Of a stretch of DNA of 64,000 nt, positions 18,904-28,511 are shown piece after piece. The stretch spans positions 310,001-374,000 of the forward strand of contig NZ_QKTV01000001.1 of the NCBI RefSeq assembly GCF_003362725.1, in the 5' to 3' direction. The stretch comes from Winogradskyella aurantiaca. GTDB taxonomy: Bacteria > Bacteroidota > Bacteroidia > Flavobacteriales > Flavobacteriaceae. The notes below the pieces were generated by a model. It did not search any database. It was not told where the DNA came from and saw nothing but the letters and a program-made list of their open reading frames with translations. The translations under genes and the position numbers were made by a program. Every line of letters begins with the position of its first letter. Position 1 is the first letter of the stretch.

Positions 18904-20480
18904 GCTGTTATCATGTAATCATTTACCAATTCTATAACGCTCTCCACAGTTGGAACTTTGGCGACTAACACATTCTCAAAATGTTGCCTCGCTGTTTTTG
19001 CTGTGGTTTCACCAATACAAAAAGCAACTCCGTGAGCTTTATTTTGCTTCAAATAACTATCTACGGTCGAAGGGCTGTAAAACAGTATTCCTTTAACAGG
19101 TGCCTCAAGTGCATCTGAATTATATTTGGTTTCGTACGCCACAATTTCGGACAGTTCAACACTGTTTTTCTTAAGTTGATCAGGCAAGGTATCCAATCGT
19201 AAATCACTACAGAAATATGTAGCTGATTGTCCTTTTAAATTTGAAATAAGATAATCAGCAAGAGCTTTGGCATTTGGCTCGGTATGAACTACAGGACCAA
19301 TTTTAGCTTCTACAAGGCGCCTGGTACGTCTACCAACACAATAAATATTTTTGAAGTTTAGCTCATCTGGATCGAAACTCTGCATCAAAGATTCAACGGC
19401 GTTTTTGCTCGTGATGATGACATGCTCAAGGGGGTTAGCGATAATGGTTTTTGGTAGACGATTCAGCTTTATTTGAATAGCATCATTACTTTTAACAACG
19501 GCGTCATTCCAAAAGAGACCTAATTGGTCCTGAGTCAACTTTTTGGTAGAGTAGATGTTGGGTTGTTTATTCTTTCGTTCTGTTTGATCAATCAAAGTTT
19601 TACCTCCACGATTAATTATAAACTCAGAACAAAATGCAGCTATATCATCGTGCTTGCCTAATGCTTTAACACGTGACACCTCAATCTTTTTACTGCCGTC
19701 TTTACTTAATAAGATGCCTTTAAAGTGAACCTCCTCATTCTTGATTTTTGCTAAGGCACCAATTGGAGCTGTGCAGCCTCCTTCTAATAAACGGAGGAAT
19801 TCCCGTTCTATGCTTGTGCACAATTCGGTATCAGCATCATTAATTTCAGAGCAAATATCCAGGATGTCTTGATCTTTTTCTAATGCTGCTATCATAACCG
19901 CGCCTTGAGCTGGGGCAGGAATCATCCAATCCAGCTTAATACTGTTTTTAGGTGTAAGACCTAAGCGCCCAATGCCTGCAGCTGCAAAGATGGCTCCATT
20001 CCAATTGTTGTCTTCCAATTTTTGTAGGCGAGAATTAACATTGCCTCTAAGTCCTACAACTGAATGTGTGGGATAGCGATTTAACCACTGCGCTCTTCGT
20101 CTTAAACTACCTGTAGCAATAACGGCACTCTTGGCAGACATAAATTCTTCATTGTCTTTAAACACCAATGTGTCATTAACGTTTCCGCGCTTAAGGACTG
20201 CAGCCTGAACAATACCTTTAGGTAAGGCCGTTGGAACGTCTTTTAAAGAATGAACAGCAATATCAATATCTTCATTGAGCATGGCAATGTCCAATGTCTT
20301 TGTAAAAATACCAGTGATGCCTAATTCATAAAGCGGTTTATCGAGAACAATATCTCCAGTAGATTTTACAGGTACCAATTGGGTTTTATAGCCTAAATGT
20401 TCAAGCTGAGATTGTACCGTTTTGGCCTGCCACATAGCCAACTGGCTGTCTCTGGTGCCAATGCGAATAATTTTTGACAT
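18900..20480 (-). CDS. hemCD: fused hydroxymethylbilane synthase and uroporphyrinogen-III synthase
   Basis: The 526-residue protein joins two successive enzymes. Residues about 1-300 are HemC (porphobilinogen deaminase): [15 protein letters not shown] at the start, HSLKDVP at 77-83, GSLRRRAQ near 124-131, and cysteine 236 in [11 protein letters not shown], which should carry the dipyrromethane cofactor. Residues about 310-526 are a divergent HemD (uroporphyrinogen-III synthase) domain with [26 protein letters not shown] and [14 protein letters not shown]. Fusion would channel the unstable hydroxymethylbilane to ring closure. It follows hemA by one base. Confidence 0.95.
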   Translation of the reverse strand: MSKIIRIGTRDSQLAMWQAKTVQSQLEHLGYKTQLVPVKSTGDIVLDKPLYELGITGIFTKTLDIAMLNEDIDIAVHSLKDVPTALPKGIVQAAVLKRGNVNDTLVFKDNEEFMSAKSAVIATGSLRRRAQWLNRYPTHSVVGLRGNVNSRLQKLEDNNWNGAIFAAAGIGRLGLTPKNSIKLDWMIPAPAQGAVMIAALEKDQDILDICSEINDADTELCTSIEREFLRLLEGGCTAPIGALAKIKNEEVHFKGILLSKDGSKKIEVSRVKALGKHDDIAAFCSEFIINRGGKTLIDQTERKNKQPNIYSTKKLTQDQLGLFWNDAVVKSNDAIQIKLNRLPKTIIANPLEHVIITSKNAVESLMQSFDPDELNFKNIYCVGRRTRRLVEAKIGPVVHTEPNAKALADYLISNLKGQSATYFCSDLRLDTLPDQLKKNSVELSEIVAYETKYNSDALEAPVKGILFYSPSTVDSYLKQNKAHGVAFCIGETTAKTARQHFENVLVAKVPTVESVIELVNDYMITA

Positions 20481-20481
20481 G

Positions 20482-21723
20482 TTATAGGGATTCTTCTAGC
20501 TGGAAAATCTTCTTGATCAATTCCAGACTTTCGTCAACAGTATTGCTATCTTCTTTAAGATGATGCGCAAACTGGTTGGTGATTTTTTGAATAATATTGG
20601 ACGTTACTAATTCGGCCTGGTCTTCATTAAAATCTGGATTCTTCTTACGAAGTGTATTCAGCTCAGAATTTTTAAGGTCGTTCAGCTTGTGCTTAATGGC
20701 CTGAATGGTGGGGACAAATTTTAAAGTATCTAACCATGCAACAAACTCATCAGTAATTTCAGCAATAATTTGCTCTGCTGCAGGAATAAACTCCTTTCGC
20801 TTTTCCAGAGTATCGTCCGTGATTTTTGCTAAATCATCCATGTGTACCAAACTCACATCTGCATGATCAGTGACGTTGGTGTTAACATTCTTTGGGATGG
20901 ATAGGTCCAAAATCAACAAAGGGCGGCTTATGTTCAAAATTGCCTTGTGCACCGTTGGATTTAAAGCACCTGTGGCAACAATAAGAATATCTGTTTTAGA
21001 TATTTCTTCTTCCAGTTCGTCAAAATCTTTAACAATCAGGTTAAACTTACCAGCTACTTCTAAGGCTTTGTCTTTGGTACGGTTAATTAAAGTAATATGA
21101 GAGTTCTTAGTGTGTTTTACAAGGTTCTCACAAGTATTCCGCCCGATTTTTCCAGTACCAAATAACAGTATGTTCTTTTCAGAAATGTTCTCAACCTTAT
21201 TCATGATATACTGCACAGAAGCAAAAGAAACTGATGTGGCTCCAGAAGAAAGTTCAGTCTCAGTTTTAATACGCTTGCTAGCACGAATTACTGAATTTAC
21301 AAGACGCTCGCCATAAGAGTTCAAAAGACCATGAGATTTGGATCTTCGAGCACTAGCTTTTATCTGACTAATAATTTCAAAGTCACCTAGAATTTGACTG
21401 TCAAGTCCCGATCCAACTTTAAACATATGGGCAATGGCCTCTCTGTTTTTGTAAATGTAGGCCACTTCCTGAAACTCCTCTACCGTTCCTTTGGTATGTT
21501 CACACAATAAATGAATCAGTTGGTAAGGGTGTTCGGCAAATCCATAAAGCTCAGTGCGATTGCAAGTTGAAATAATAATAAGACTTTCAATACCATTGGT
21601 CTTGGCATGAGAAAGAAGTGCTTCTTTTCTGGAATCATCCAAACTAAAATGACCTCTTATTTCGGCATCAGCTTTTTTATAGCTCAAGCCAATAGCATAA
21701 AAATGTGTGCTTAGGTGTTGCAT
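20482..21723 (-). CDS. hemA: glutamyl-tRNA reductase
   Basis: HemA reduces glutamyl-tRNA to glutamate-1-semialdehyde, the first committed step of the C5 haem route. The 413-residue chain has the catalytic cysteine C54 in STCNRTELYG, the EILGDFEIISQIK-like region (GLDSQILGDFEI) and the NADPH-binding LLFGTGKIGRNT motif. It is the first gene of the leftward haem operon and is divergent from the AraC regulator. On its own strand the element TACTTTTG (21757-21764) fits the Bacteroidota -7 consensus TAnnTTTG about 34 bases before the start codon; I see no good -33 TTG. Confidence 0.97.
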   Translation of the reverse strand: MQHLSTHFYAIGLSYKKADAEIRGHFSLDDSRKEALLSHAKTNGIESLIIISTCNRTELYGFAEHPYQLIHLLCEHTKGTVEEFQEVAYIYKNREAIAHMFKVGSGLDSQILGDFEIISQIKASARRSKSHGLLNSYGERLVNSVIRASKRIKTETELSSGATSVSFASVQYIMNKVENISEKNILLFGTGKIGRNTCENLVKHTKNSHITLINRTKDKALEVAGKFNLIVKDFDELEEEISKTDILIVATGALNPTVHKAILNISRPLLILDLSIPKNVNTNVTDHADVSLVHMDDLAKITDDTLEKRKEFIPAAEQIIAEITDEFVAWLDTLKFVPTIQAIKHKLNDLKNSELNTLRKKNPDFNEDQAELVTSNIIQKITNQFAHHLKEDSNTVDESLELIKKIFQLEESL

Positions 21724-21756
21724 TTACTCGTTTACCTGACGGAGAAATTAACAAGG

Positions 21757-21866
21757 CAAAAGTAATTTTGTTGATAATAAAAAAATAACGCTAAAAGAAC
21801 TTTTAGTGTCGTTTGTGGTTTTTGAGATTTCTTTTTTCAAAAAAGATGACAAATGTCATATTTTTG
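21757..21866. promoter_or_regulatory. divergent hemA / AraC-regulator control region
   Basis: The 218-base gap between hemA and the AraC gene has one -7-like box for each side: TACTTTTG on the minus strand (21757-21764) and TATTTTTG on the plus strand (21859-21866). Directly next to the second box is the palindrome ATGACA-AA-TGTCAT (21846-21859), with 6-base arms; its last T is the first base of the box. This is well placed for an operator that would block or help the regulator promoter. The binding protein is unknown. Confidence 0.5.
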
Positions 21867-21941
21867 AAGTGAAATTAGGTGTTTCAAGACTATTTGTTTA
21901 GAACCATTCTAAATAAAAGCAATTTTGAAAAAGAAATAAAT

Positions 21942-22826
21942 ATGGAAAAAAGTGTCGCTAAAGGGTCTTTTGATGAAATATCACTGGAAAATGGCTTTTC
22001 AGTGCTAACCTACAAAAACGATTTAAACTCCATTGGGGTAATTGAACGGGACATTGACAGCAGTTATATTCAATTTCATTTTTGTGTTAAAGGCTCGGCA
22101 GATTTTATATTTAACAACGGTAATTATGTCCTGAAAATCGTTGAAGATAGATCGTTATTACTGTATAACCCACAACGCGATTTGCCTATTCATCTAGAAG
22201 TGCAGCCGCAATCATGGTTGGTTTCTCTTATTATTTCAATTGATAAATTCCATAGCTTGTTTTCACAGGATGCCAATTATGTCTCGTTTTTAACAGCTGA
22301 GAACCGATCTAAGAAATACTACAAGGATGATCTTATTAATCCCTCTATGGCTGTTGTCTTAAACCAACTACTAAGTTTTAATCTGAACGAATCTATAAAA
22401 CCACTGTATTTTAAAGGGAAGGCCTATGAACTTCTAAGCTTATTCTTTAATCGCGACAAGGACGCTAATATCGAACAATGTCCTTTCTTAGTGGACGAAG
22501 AGAATGTTGCCAAACTTAAAAAAGCTAAGGATATCATAATAGCGCGTATGGCAGAACCACCATCATTACAAGAGCTTTCAGATTCGATAGGGTTAAGTTT
22601 AAAGAAACTCAAGGAAGGGTTTAAACAAATTTATGGAGATACGGTTTACGGTTTTTTGCTCGATTATAAAATGGAGGTGGCGCGTAAGTTGTTGGATTCT
22701 GGTGAATATAATGTGAATGAGGTGGGTTTTAAAGTGGGCTACAGCACGGCTAGCCATTTTATAGCGGCCTTTAAAAAGAAATACGGCACGACGCCAAAGA
22801 AGTACATTATGGCTTCAACTAGTTAA
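21942..22826 (+). CDS. AraC-family transcriptional regulator next to the haem genes
   Basis: The 294-residue protein has an N-terminal cupin-like sensing region (about 1-160, with DSSYIQFHFCVKGSADFIF). Its C-terminal AraC double helix-turn-helix (about 200-294) shows SLQELSDSIGLSLKKLKEGFKQIYG and NVNEVGFKVGYSTASHFIAAFKKKYGTTPKKY. An upstream in-frame GTG at 21879 would add 21 residues, but it lies only 13 bases after a promoter-like box, so I chose the ATG at 21942, which follows an A-rich leader. Its position between hemA and hemH suggests control of haem synthesis, by inference only. Confidence 0.87.
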   Translation: MEKSVAKGSFDEISLENGFSVLTYKNDLNSIGVIERDIDSSYIQFHFCVKGSADFIFNNGNYVLKIVEDRSLLLYNPQRDLPIHLEVQPQSWLVSLIISIDKFHSLFSQDANYVSFLTAENRSKKYYKDDLINPSMAVVLNQLLSFNLNESIKPLYFKGKAYELLSLFFNRDKDANIEQCPFLVDEENVAKLKKAKDIIIARMAEPPSLQELSDSIGLSLKKLKEGFKQIYGDTVYGFLLDYKMEVARKLLDSGEYNVNEVGFKVGYSTASHFIAAFKKKYGTTPKKYIMASTS

Positions 22827-22887
22827 AAGCTATAGGGCTATTGTTAAATGTCATTAAAACAGGACTAACTTAATGAGGGATAGGTTG

Positions 22888-22895
22888 TATTTTTG
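22888..22895 (+). promoter_or_regulatory. -7-like promoter element before hemH
   Basis: TATTTTTG fits the Bacteroidota -7 consensus TAnnTTTG, 50 bases before the hemH ATG. No TTG is found at the usual upstream distance, so this is only a partial promoter match. Confidence 0.35.
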
Positions 22896-22945
22896 TTTTT
22901 TGAAAAATTGCTAAAAGAAAAGAGAGGCATAGTCTCATAAAGAAA

Positions 22946-24013
22946 ATGAAAAAAGGAGTATTACTTGTTAATTTAGGATCCCCTGATAGTCCAGAGCCTA
23001 AGGATGTTAAAACCTATCTTGATGAATTTTTGATGGACCCGCGTGTTATTGATGTTCCTCTTTGGGCACGTACCTTATTGGTAAAAGGAATTATACTAAA
23101 CACCCGTCCGAAAGCCTCGGCAAAGGCTTACAAAAAGATTTGGTGGAAAGAGGGATCTCCTTTGATTGTTTTATCTGAACGATTGCTTGATAAGGTCCGT
23201 GAGCAGGTTAATTATCCAGTGGCCTTAGCTATGCGTTATGGAAGTATGACCATTAAACAAGGCCTCCAGGAATTGGTAGATCAAGGCTGTACGCATGTAA
23301 AAACCATTCCATTATATCCGCAATTTGCAATGGCCACTACAGAGACGATTGATGTGAAGGTAGATGAACTGGTAGCAGAGTTTTTCCCGAAATTAAGTAT
23401 TGAACGCACTCCTGCCTTTTATAAAAGACCAGATTACATTGAAGTATTATCCAGAAGTATTGCCGAAAAGCTCGAAGGATTGGATTATGAGCACATACTG
23501 TTTAGCTATCATGGGGTTCCAGAACGTCATATTAGAAAGAGTGATATATCCAATGGTAATTGCAAAATGAATGGTAAATGCTGCTTCAAAAAAAGAAGTC
23601 CTCAGCATGAATTTTGCTACCGTCATCAATGTGAAATCACCACTGTCAATGTGGCGAAACAACTCGGTTTAAAAAATGGTACGTATTCAACCACCTTTCA
23701 ATCCCGATTAGGATTTGATCCCTGGTTAAAACCATATACGGACAGAACCATTGAACGTATGGGTAAAGAAGGCATTAAAAAAATGACTATAGTAACCCCG
23801 GCTTTTGTTAGCGATTGTTTGGAAACCTTGGAAGAAATAGCCATGGAAGGTGAAGAAATTTTCCATGAAGTTGGTGGTAAAGAATTTACCGTGATTCCTT
23901 GTTTGAATGATCGAAAAGACTTTGCACAAGTTCTGGCTAATATGATTAATGAATGGGCCCTAAATCCCAAACAAAGCCCAAGTAGTCAAGCTGCGACGGT
24001 TGAAGAAATGTAG
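22946..24013 (+). CDS. hemH: ferrochelatase with a cysteine-rich segment
   Basis: HemH inserts ferrous iron into protoporphyrin IX. The 355-residue chain has the catalytic histidine H189 in SYHGVPERH, the LVNLGSPDSPEP start and the acidic SDCLETLEEI motif near the metal path. Between 206 and 229 it carries five cysteines (206, 212, 213, 224, 229) in the NGNCKMNGKCC...CYRHQC segment; such a segment is not needed for the core reaction. Some bacterial ferrochelatases bind a [2Fe-2S] cluster, but whether these residues do so is unknown. The MATE gene follows 6 nt later. Confidence 0.96.
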   Translation: MKKGVLLVNLGSPDSPEPKDVKTYLDEFLMDPRVIDVPLWARTLLVKGIILNTRPKASAKAYKKIWWKEGSPLIVLSERLLDKVREQVNYPVALAMRYGSMTIKQGLQELVDQGCTHVKTIPLYPQFAMATTETIDVKVDELVAEFFPKLSIERTPAFYKRPDYIEVLSRSIAEKLEGLDYEHILFSYHGVPERHIRKSDISNGNCKMNGKCCFKKRSPQHEFCYRHQCEITTVNVAKQLGLKNGTYSTTFQSRLGFDPWLKPYTDRTIERMGKEGIKKMTIVTPAFVSDCLETLEEIAMEGEEIFHEVGGKEFTVIPCLNDRKDFAQVLANMINEWALNPKQSPSSQAATVEEM

Positions 24014-24019
24014 CACTTA

Positions 24020-25378
24020 ATGGCCAAAGTATCCTCCCAAGAGTTAGGAGAGCAACCCATCGGAAAATTATTGGTGAAACAGGCCGTACCAGCTTCTATC
24101 GGTATACTGGTCATGTCTCTTAACATACTGGTGGATACCATCTTTGTGGGTAATTGGATTGGTCCGGTAGCCATAGCTGCCATCAATGTAGTGCTTCCAG
24201 TATCCTTTTTTATTGCTGGTCTAGGTATGGCTATTGGTATAGGTGGATCGTCTATTATTTCGAGAGCCTTAGGTGCCAATGATCGTACAAAGGCATTAAA
24301 AACCTTTGGAAACCAAATCTCGCTTACCCTTCTGCTCACCTTCTCTATGATTGTACCGGGAATTATCTTTTCCGATGCTATCATCCCAGCTTTTGGGGGT
24401 AAGGGGGCTATTTATGAACCGGCAAGAATTTACTATTTAATTGTTCTTTATGGAGTGCCCTTTCTGGCACTCTGTATGATGGGAAATACTGTAATAAGGG
24501 CTGAAGGGAAGCCTAAATTTGCCATGTATGCCATGATGATTCCTTCTGTAGGAAATCTGGTTCTTGATTATGTTTTCATCAATCTATTAGATTTTGGAAT
24601 GTATGGGGCAGCTTGGGCTACAACTGGGTCGTACTTCCTCTGTTTGGCATACATCATTTGGTTTTTTGTATCAAAGAACTCCGAGATGCAGCTAAAAGAC
24701 TGCTTATTTAAATTACGATTACCTATCGTGAAGGAAATTGGCGCACTTGGTTTTGTAACTCTGGCTCGTCAGGCCACAGTGAGTATCACCTATCTCTTAA
24801 TGAACAATATTTTATTTGATTTTGGTGGAGAAACTTCTGTAACCGCCTATGCTATTGTTGGGCGAATGCTCATGTTTGCATTGTTCCCAGTATATGGAAT
24901 AACACAAGGGTTTTTGCCAATCGCTAGCTATAATTATGGGGCCGAAAAATATTTAAGAGTTCGTAAAAGTATCAGTACAGCTATAATCTATTCATCAGTT
25001 CTTGCCGCTGTTGTTTTTGTTTTTTTAATGGTATTTCCTGAGACGATAACAAGCGTCTTTACAACTGATGCTGATGTCATGCGGGAAACACCAAAAGCCA
25101 TGCGGTGGGTCTTCGCAGCAACTCCTATAATAGCCACACAACTTATTGGAGCAGCTTATTTTCAAGCGGTTGGAAAAGCTACCCCTGCTCTTTTATTAAC
25201 CTTAACCAGACAAGGCTTCTTTTTTATTCCGCTAATTTTTATTCTTCCCTTATTTTATGGCGAACTTGGGGTTTGGATGTCCTTTCCTGTTGCCGATGTT
25301 CTTGCGACTATTGTGACTGCCTATTTCTTACATCGTGAAGTAAAGTTAAAACTGCTGCCTAAAGAGCAGGAATCATGA
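24020..25378 (+). CDS. MATE-family multidrug/metabolite exporter
   Basis: The 452-residue protein has about twelve hydrophobic segments and two MATE repeats. Family features include the N-terminal LGEQPIGKLLVKQAVPASIGILVMSLNILVDTIFVG opening and the PVYGITQGFLPIASYNYGAEKY segment that begins the second half. It should export organic cations or metabolites in exchange for Na+ or H+. It starts only 6 nt after hemH, so export of a porphyrin or haem-related compound is a reasonable but untested guess. Confidence 0.93.
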   Translation: MAKVSSQELGEQPIGKLLVKQAVPASIGILVMSLNILVDTIFVGNWIGPVAIAAINVVLPVSFFIAGLGMAIGIGGSSIISRALGANDRTKALKTFGNQISLTLLLTFSMIVPGIIFSDAIIPAFGGKGAIYEPARIYYLIVLYGVPFLALCMMGNTVIRAEGKPKFAMYAMMIPSVGNLVLDYVFINLLDFGMYGAAWATTGSYFLCLAYIIWFFVSKNSEMQLKDCLFKLRLPIVKEIGALGFVTLARQATVSITYLLMNNILFDFGGETSVTAYAIVGRMLMFALFPVYGITQGFLPIASYNYGAEKYLRVRKSISTAIIYSSVLAAVVFVFLMVFPETITSVFTTDADVMRETPKAMRWVFAATPIIATQLIGAAYFQAVGKATPALLLTLTRQGFFFIPLIFILPLFYGELGVWMSFPVADVLATIVTAYFLHREVKLKLLPKEQES

Positions 25379-25420
25379 TTTATCCTTATTTTTAAGGCTC
25401 TTTAACCAACAATTTTTCAA

Positions 25421-28400
25421 ATGAAATATGCTTATTCCTTGATAATGATGGCTTTTCTGTCATTATTCAATACCAACTTGTATGCACAATCTATTGATGA
25501 ATCTGATTATGCTGCATTGGAATACCGATTGGTAGGTCCCTTTAGAGGGGGGAGATCTGCTGCAGTAACCGGTGTACCTAACCAACCAAATCTCTATTAT
25601 TTTGGGGCTGCTGGTGGCGGCATATGGAAAACCACAAATGGAGGCCGTCAATGGGAGAATATTTCTGATGGATTTTTTGGCGGCAGTATAGGGTCTATAA
25701 CGGTTTCAAAAAATGATCCGAATGTTATTTATGTGGGCGGAGGAGAAAAGACAGTCCGAGGAAATGTATCCTCAGGATATGGTGTTTGGAAAAGTGTTGA
25801 TGCTGGTAAGTCCTGGACTGAAGCAGGACTTAAAACTTCCAGACATATTCCAAGAATAGCCATTGATCCTAATGACCATAACATTGTTTATGCTGGGGTA
25901 ATGGGGAATATATATAAAGCATCCAATGAACGTGGCATTTATAAAAGTACCGATGGTGGAAAAACCTGGAAGCAGACACTTTTTGTCAACGACCAGTCCG
26001 GTGTTGTGGATTTACAATTGGATCCAAGCAACCCAAGAGTGCTTTACGCTTCCACTTGGCGCGTTCAAAGAACTCCATATAGTTTAAGTTCTGGTGGCGA
26101 GGGTTCTGCCCTATGGAAAAGTACCGATAGTGGTGAAACCTGGACTGAAATTTCAACAAATAAAGGCTTTCCAAAAGGAATATTGGGAATTATTGGGGTT
26201 TCAGTATCCCCAGTTAACAATCAGCGAGTTTGGGCCATTGTAGAAAATAAGGATCAAGGAGGTCTCTATCGCAGTAATGATGGAGGAGAGAGTTGGAGTC
26301 AAGTTAATAGTGAACGAAAGTTGCGCCAGCGTGCCTGGTACTATACTCGCGTTTATGCAGATACGAAGGACGTCAATACAGTTTACGTGTTAAATGTGAG
26401 TTATCACAAGAGTACGGATGGTGGAAAAACCTTTGGTAATTACAGAGCTCCGCATGGAGACCATCACGATTTATGGATTGCCCCAGAAGATCCAAATCGA
26501 ATGATTATTGGAGACGACGGTGGTGCGCAGGTGACTTATGATGGTGCGCAAACCTGGAGTACCTATCACAATCAGCCAACATCACAGTTTTATCGTGTAA
26601 CCACAGACAATGCATTCCCATACCGTATTTATGTAGCACAGCAAGACAATTCAACAATTAGAATTCCTCATAGAACAGATGGGTATTCCATATCTGAAGA
26701 CGACTGGGAGAGTACAGCAGGAGGGGAGTCGGCCCATATTGCTGTAGACCCTGAGAATAATGATATAGTTTATGGGGGCAGTTATGATGGTTTCCTGACG
26801 CGTGTCAATCATAAAACGGGAACGGTAAGAGCTGTTAATGTATGGCCCGATAATCCTATGGGGCATGGGGCCGAAGGAATGAAATACCGTTTCCAGTGGA
26901 ACTTCCCAATTATTTTTTCAAAACACAACCCAGATCGTTTGTATACCTTTTCACAACATGTTCATGTTACTGAAAACGAAGGGCAATCCTGGGAAATCAT
27001 CAGTCCTGATTTAACGCGCAACGATCCCGAAAAATTAAAATCATCTGGAGGACCAATTACACAAGACAACACCTCGGTTGAGTATTACTGTACCATTTTT
27101 GCGGCTCAAGAGTCTTCTTTAAAAGAGGGCCTACTATGGGTGGGTAGCGATGATGGATTGGTACATGTCTCTCAAAATGGTGGCGCCAGCTGGGAGAATG
27201 TTACTCCAAAAGGGATGCCGGAATGGATGATGATCAATAGTATTGAACCAAGTGCTTTTGATGAAGGCACCTGTTACATAGCAGGAACCCTTTATAAAAC
27301 GGGGGATTTTGCTCCGTATTTGTATAAGACTACCAATTATGGAAAATCCTGGACCAAAATTACCAATGGAATTCCTGAAGAGCACTTTACAAGGGTTGTA
27401 AGAGAAGATCCTAAACGCCAAGGATTGCTTTATGCGGGAACAGAAACAGGAATGTACATTTCTTTTGATGATGGTAAGAATTGGAAACCCTTTCAATTGA
27501 ACTTACCTATTGTTCCAATTACAGATTTGACGATTAAAGATAATAACCTTATTGTAGCAACTCAGGGACGTAGCCTTTGGATGATTGACGATTTGACGGT
27601 TATACATCAGTTATTCGATGCTGAGAAATCAGATATGATCTTATTTAAGCCAAAGGATACCTATCGTATGCGTGGTGGTAGCAGAAAGGGAAGTAAAACT
27701 ACAGGGACTAACCATCCAAATGGTGTTATGACCTATTTTAATATTAATAAGATAGAAGAAGGAGATAAAGTGTCGCTGACGTATTTTGATACTAAGGGGG
27801 ATACAATTAAGACTTTCTCTAATACGGATAAAAAGAACATGCTAAAGGTTTCTGAGGGGGCCAATATGTTTGTTTGGAACATGACTTATGATGGGGCTGA
27901 ACGATTACCAGGAATGATTCTTTGGTGGGCAAGTTTAGAGGGCCCAAGAGCCATTCCAGGGACATATAAGGTGAGTTTAAAAGTTAATGATGATGAGGTG
28001 TCACAGCCTTTTACTGTTCTAGCTGATCCTAGGGCTGAAAGTTCTTTAGCAGATATGCAAAAGCAGTTTGACTTTATCAAGGACGTTAATGCAACAATGG
28101 ACGAAGCTCATAAATCTATCAAAAAGATAAGAGCCATAAATAAACAGTTAAAGGCATTTCAAGCACAATATAAAGACGATGAGAGCGTGAAGGATTTGGT
28201 TGAAAAAGCTAAAGGGCTTCAGGAACAACTCTCAGAAATTGAAAAAGCCTTGTACCAGACTCAAAACAGAAGTGGACAGGATCCATTGAATTTCCCAATC
28301 CGCCTTACTAATAAATTGGGTCATCTAAATTCATTAGTAAGTATGGGGGATTTTCCACCAACGGATCAAGATATAGCAGTAAAAAATGAACTCACTGGAA

Positions 28401-28510
28401 AAATTAGAAAAGAACTAGATGACTTTAATCGCATCTTGAATGATGAGGTAAAAGTATTTAATGCCGCCTTCAATTCAAAACAACTGAATTACCTCTTTGT
28501 AGAAGAGTAG
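25421..28510 (+). CDS. secreted VPS10/BNR-type beta-propeller protein
   Basis: The 1029-residue protein has a signal peptide ending at NTNLYAQ (23). It then has a large propeller made of many S(T)DGGxTW Asp-box repeats, such as STDGGKTWKQ, STDSGETWTE and SNDGGESWSQ, spanning about 40-740. The remainder is a beta-sandwich plus a helical/coiled-coil stretch (about 880-950). It resembles sortilin/VPS10- and xyloglucanase-like propellers, widespread in Bacteroidota with no proven role. Unlike the protein at 3432-8495 it has no T9SS sorting domain, so it should be periplasmic or otherwise exported. The hemJ gene starts one base after its stop. Confidence 0.87.
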   Translation: MKYAYSLIMMAFLSLFNTNLYAQSIDESDYAALEYRLVGPFRGGRSAAVTGVPNQPNLYYFGAAGGGIWKTTNGGRQWENISDGFFGGSIGSITVSKNDPNVIYVGGGEKTVRGNVSSGYGVWKSVDAGKSWTEAGLKTSRHIPRIAIDPNDHNIVYAGVMGNIYKASNERGIYKSTDGGKTWKQTLFVNDQSGVVDLQLDPSNPRVLYASTWRVQRTPYSLSSGGEGSALWKSTDSGETWTEISTNKGFPKGILGIIGVSVSPVNNQRVWAIVENKDQGGLYRSNDGGESWSQVNSERKLRQRAWYYTRVYADTKDVNTVYVLNVSYHKSTDGGKTFGNYRAPHGDHHDLWIAPEDPNRMIIGDDGGAQVTYDGAQTWSTYHNQPTSQFYRVTTDNAFPYRIYVAQQDNSTIRIPHRTDGYSISEDDWESTAGGESAHIAVDPENNDIVYGGSYDGFLTRVNHKTGTVRAVNVWPDNPMGHGAEGMKYRFQWNFPIIFSKHNPDRLYTFSQHVHVTENEGQSWEIISPDLTRNDPEKLKSSGGPITQDNTSVEYYCTIFAAQESSLKEGLLWVGSDDGLVHVSQNGGASWENVTPKGMPEWMMINSIEPSAFDEGTCYIAGTLYKTGDFAPYLYKTTNYGKSWTKITNGIPEEHFTRVVREDPKRQGLLYAGTETGMYISFDDGKNWKPFQLNLPIVPITDLTIKDNNLIVATQGRSLWMIDDLTVIHQLFDAEKSDMILFKPKDTYRMRGGSRKGSKTTGTNHPNGVMTYFNINKIEEGDKVSLTYFDTKGDTIKTFSNTDKKNMLKVSEGANMFVWNMTYDGAERLPGMILWWASLEGPRAIPGTYKVSLKVNDDEVSQPFTVLADPRAESSLADMQKQFDFIKDVNATMDEAHKSIKKIRAINKQLKAFQAQYKDDESVKDLVEKAKGLQEQLSEIEKALYQTQNRSGQDPLNFPIRLTNKLGHLNSLVSMGDFPPTDQDIAVKNELTGKIRKELDDFNRILNDEVKVFNAAFNSKQLNYLFVEE

Positions 28511-28511
28511 A

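Noticed and set aside
21879-21941. A 21-codon N-terminal extension of the haem-linked AraC protein, starting at GTG.
   Set aside because: It starts 13 bases after a promoter-like box and does not look like a domain; the ATG at 21942 is better.
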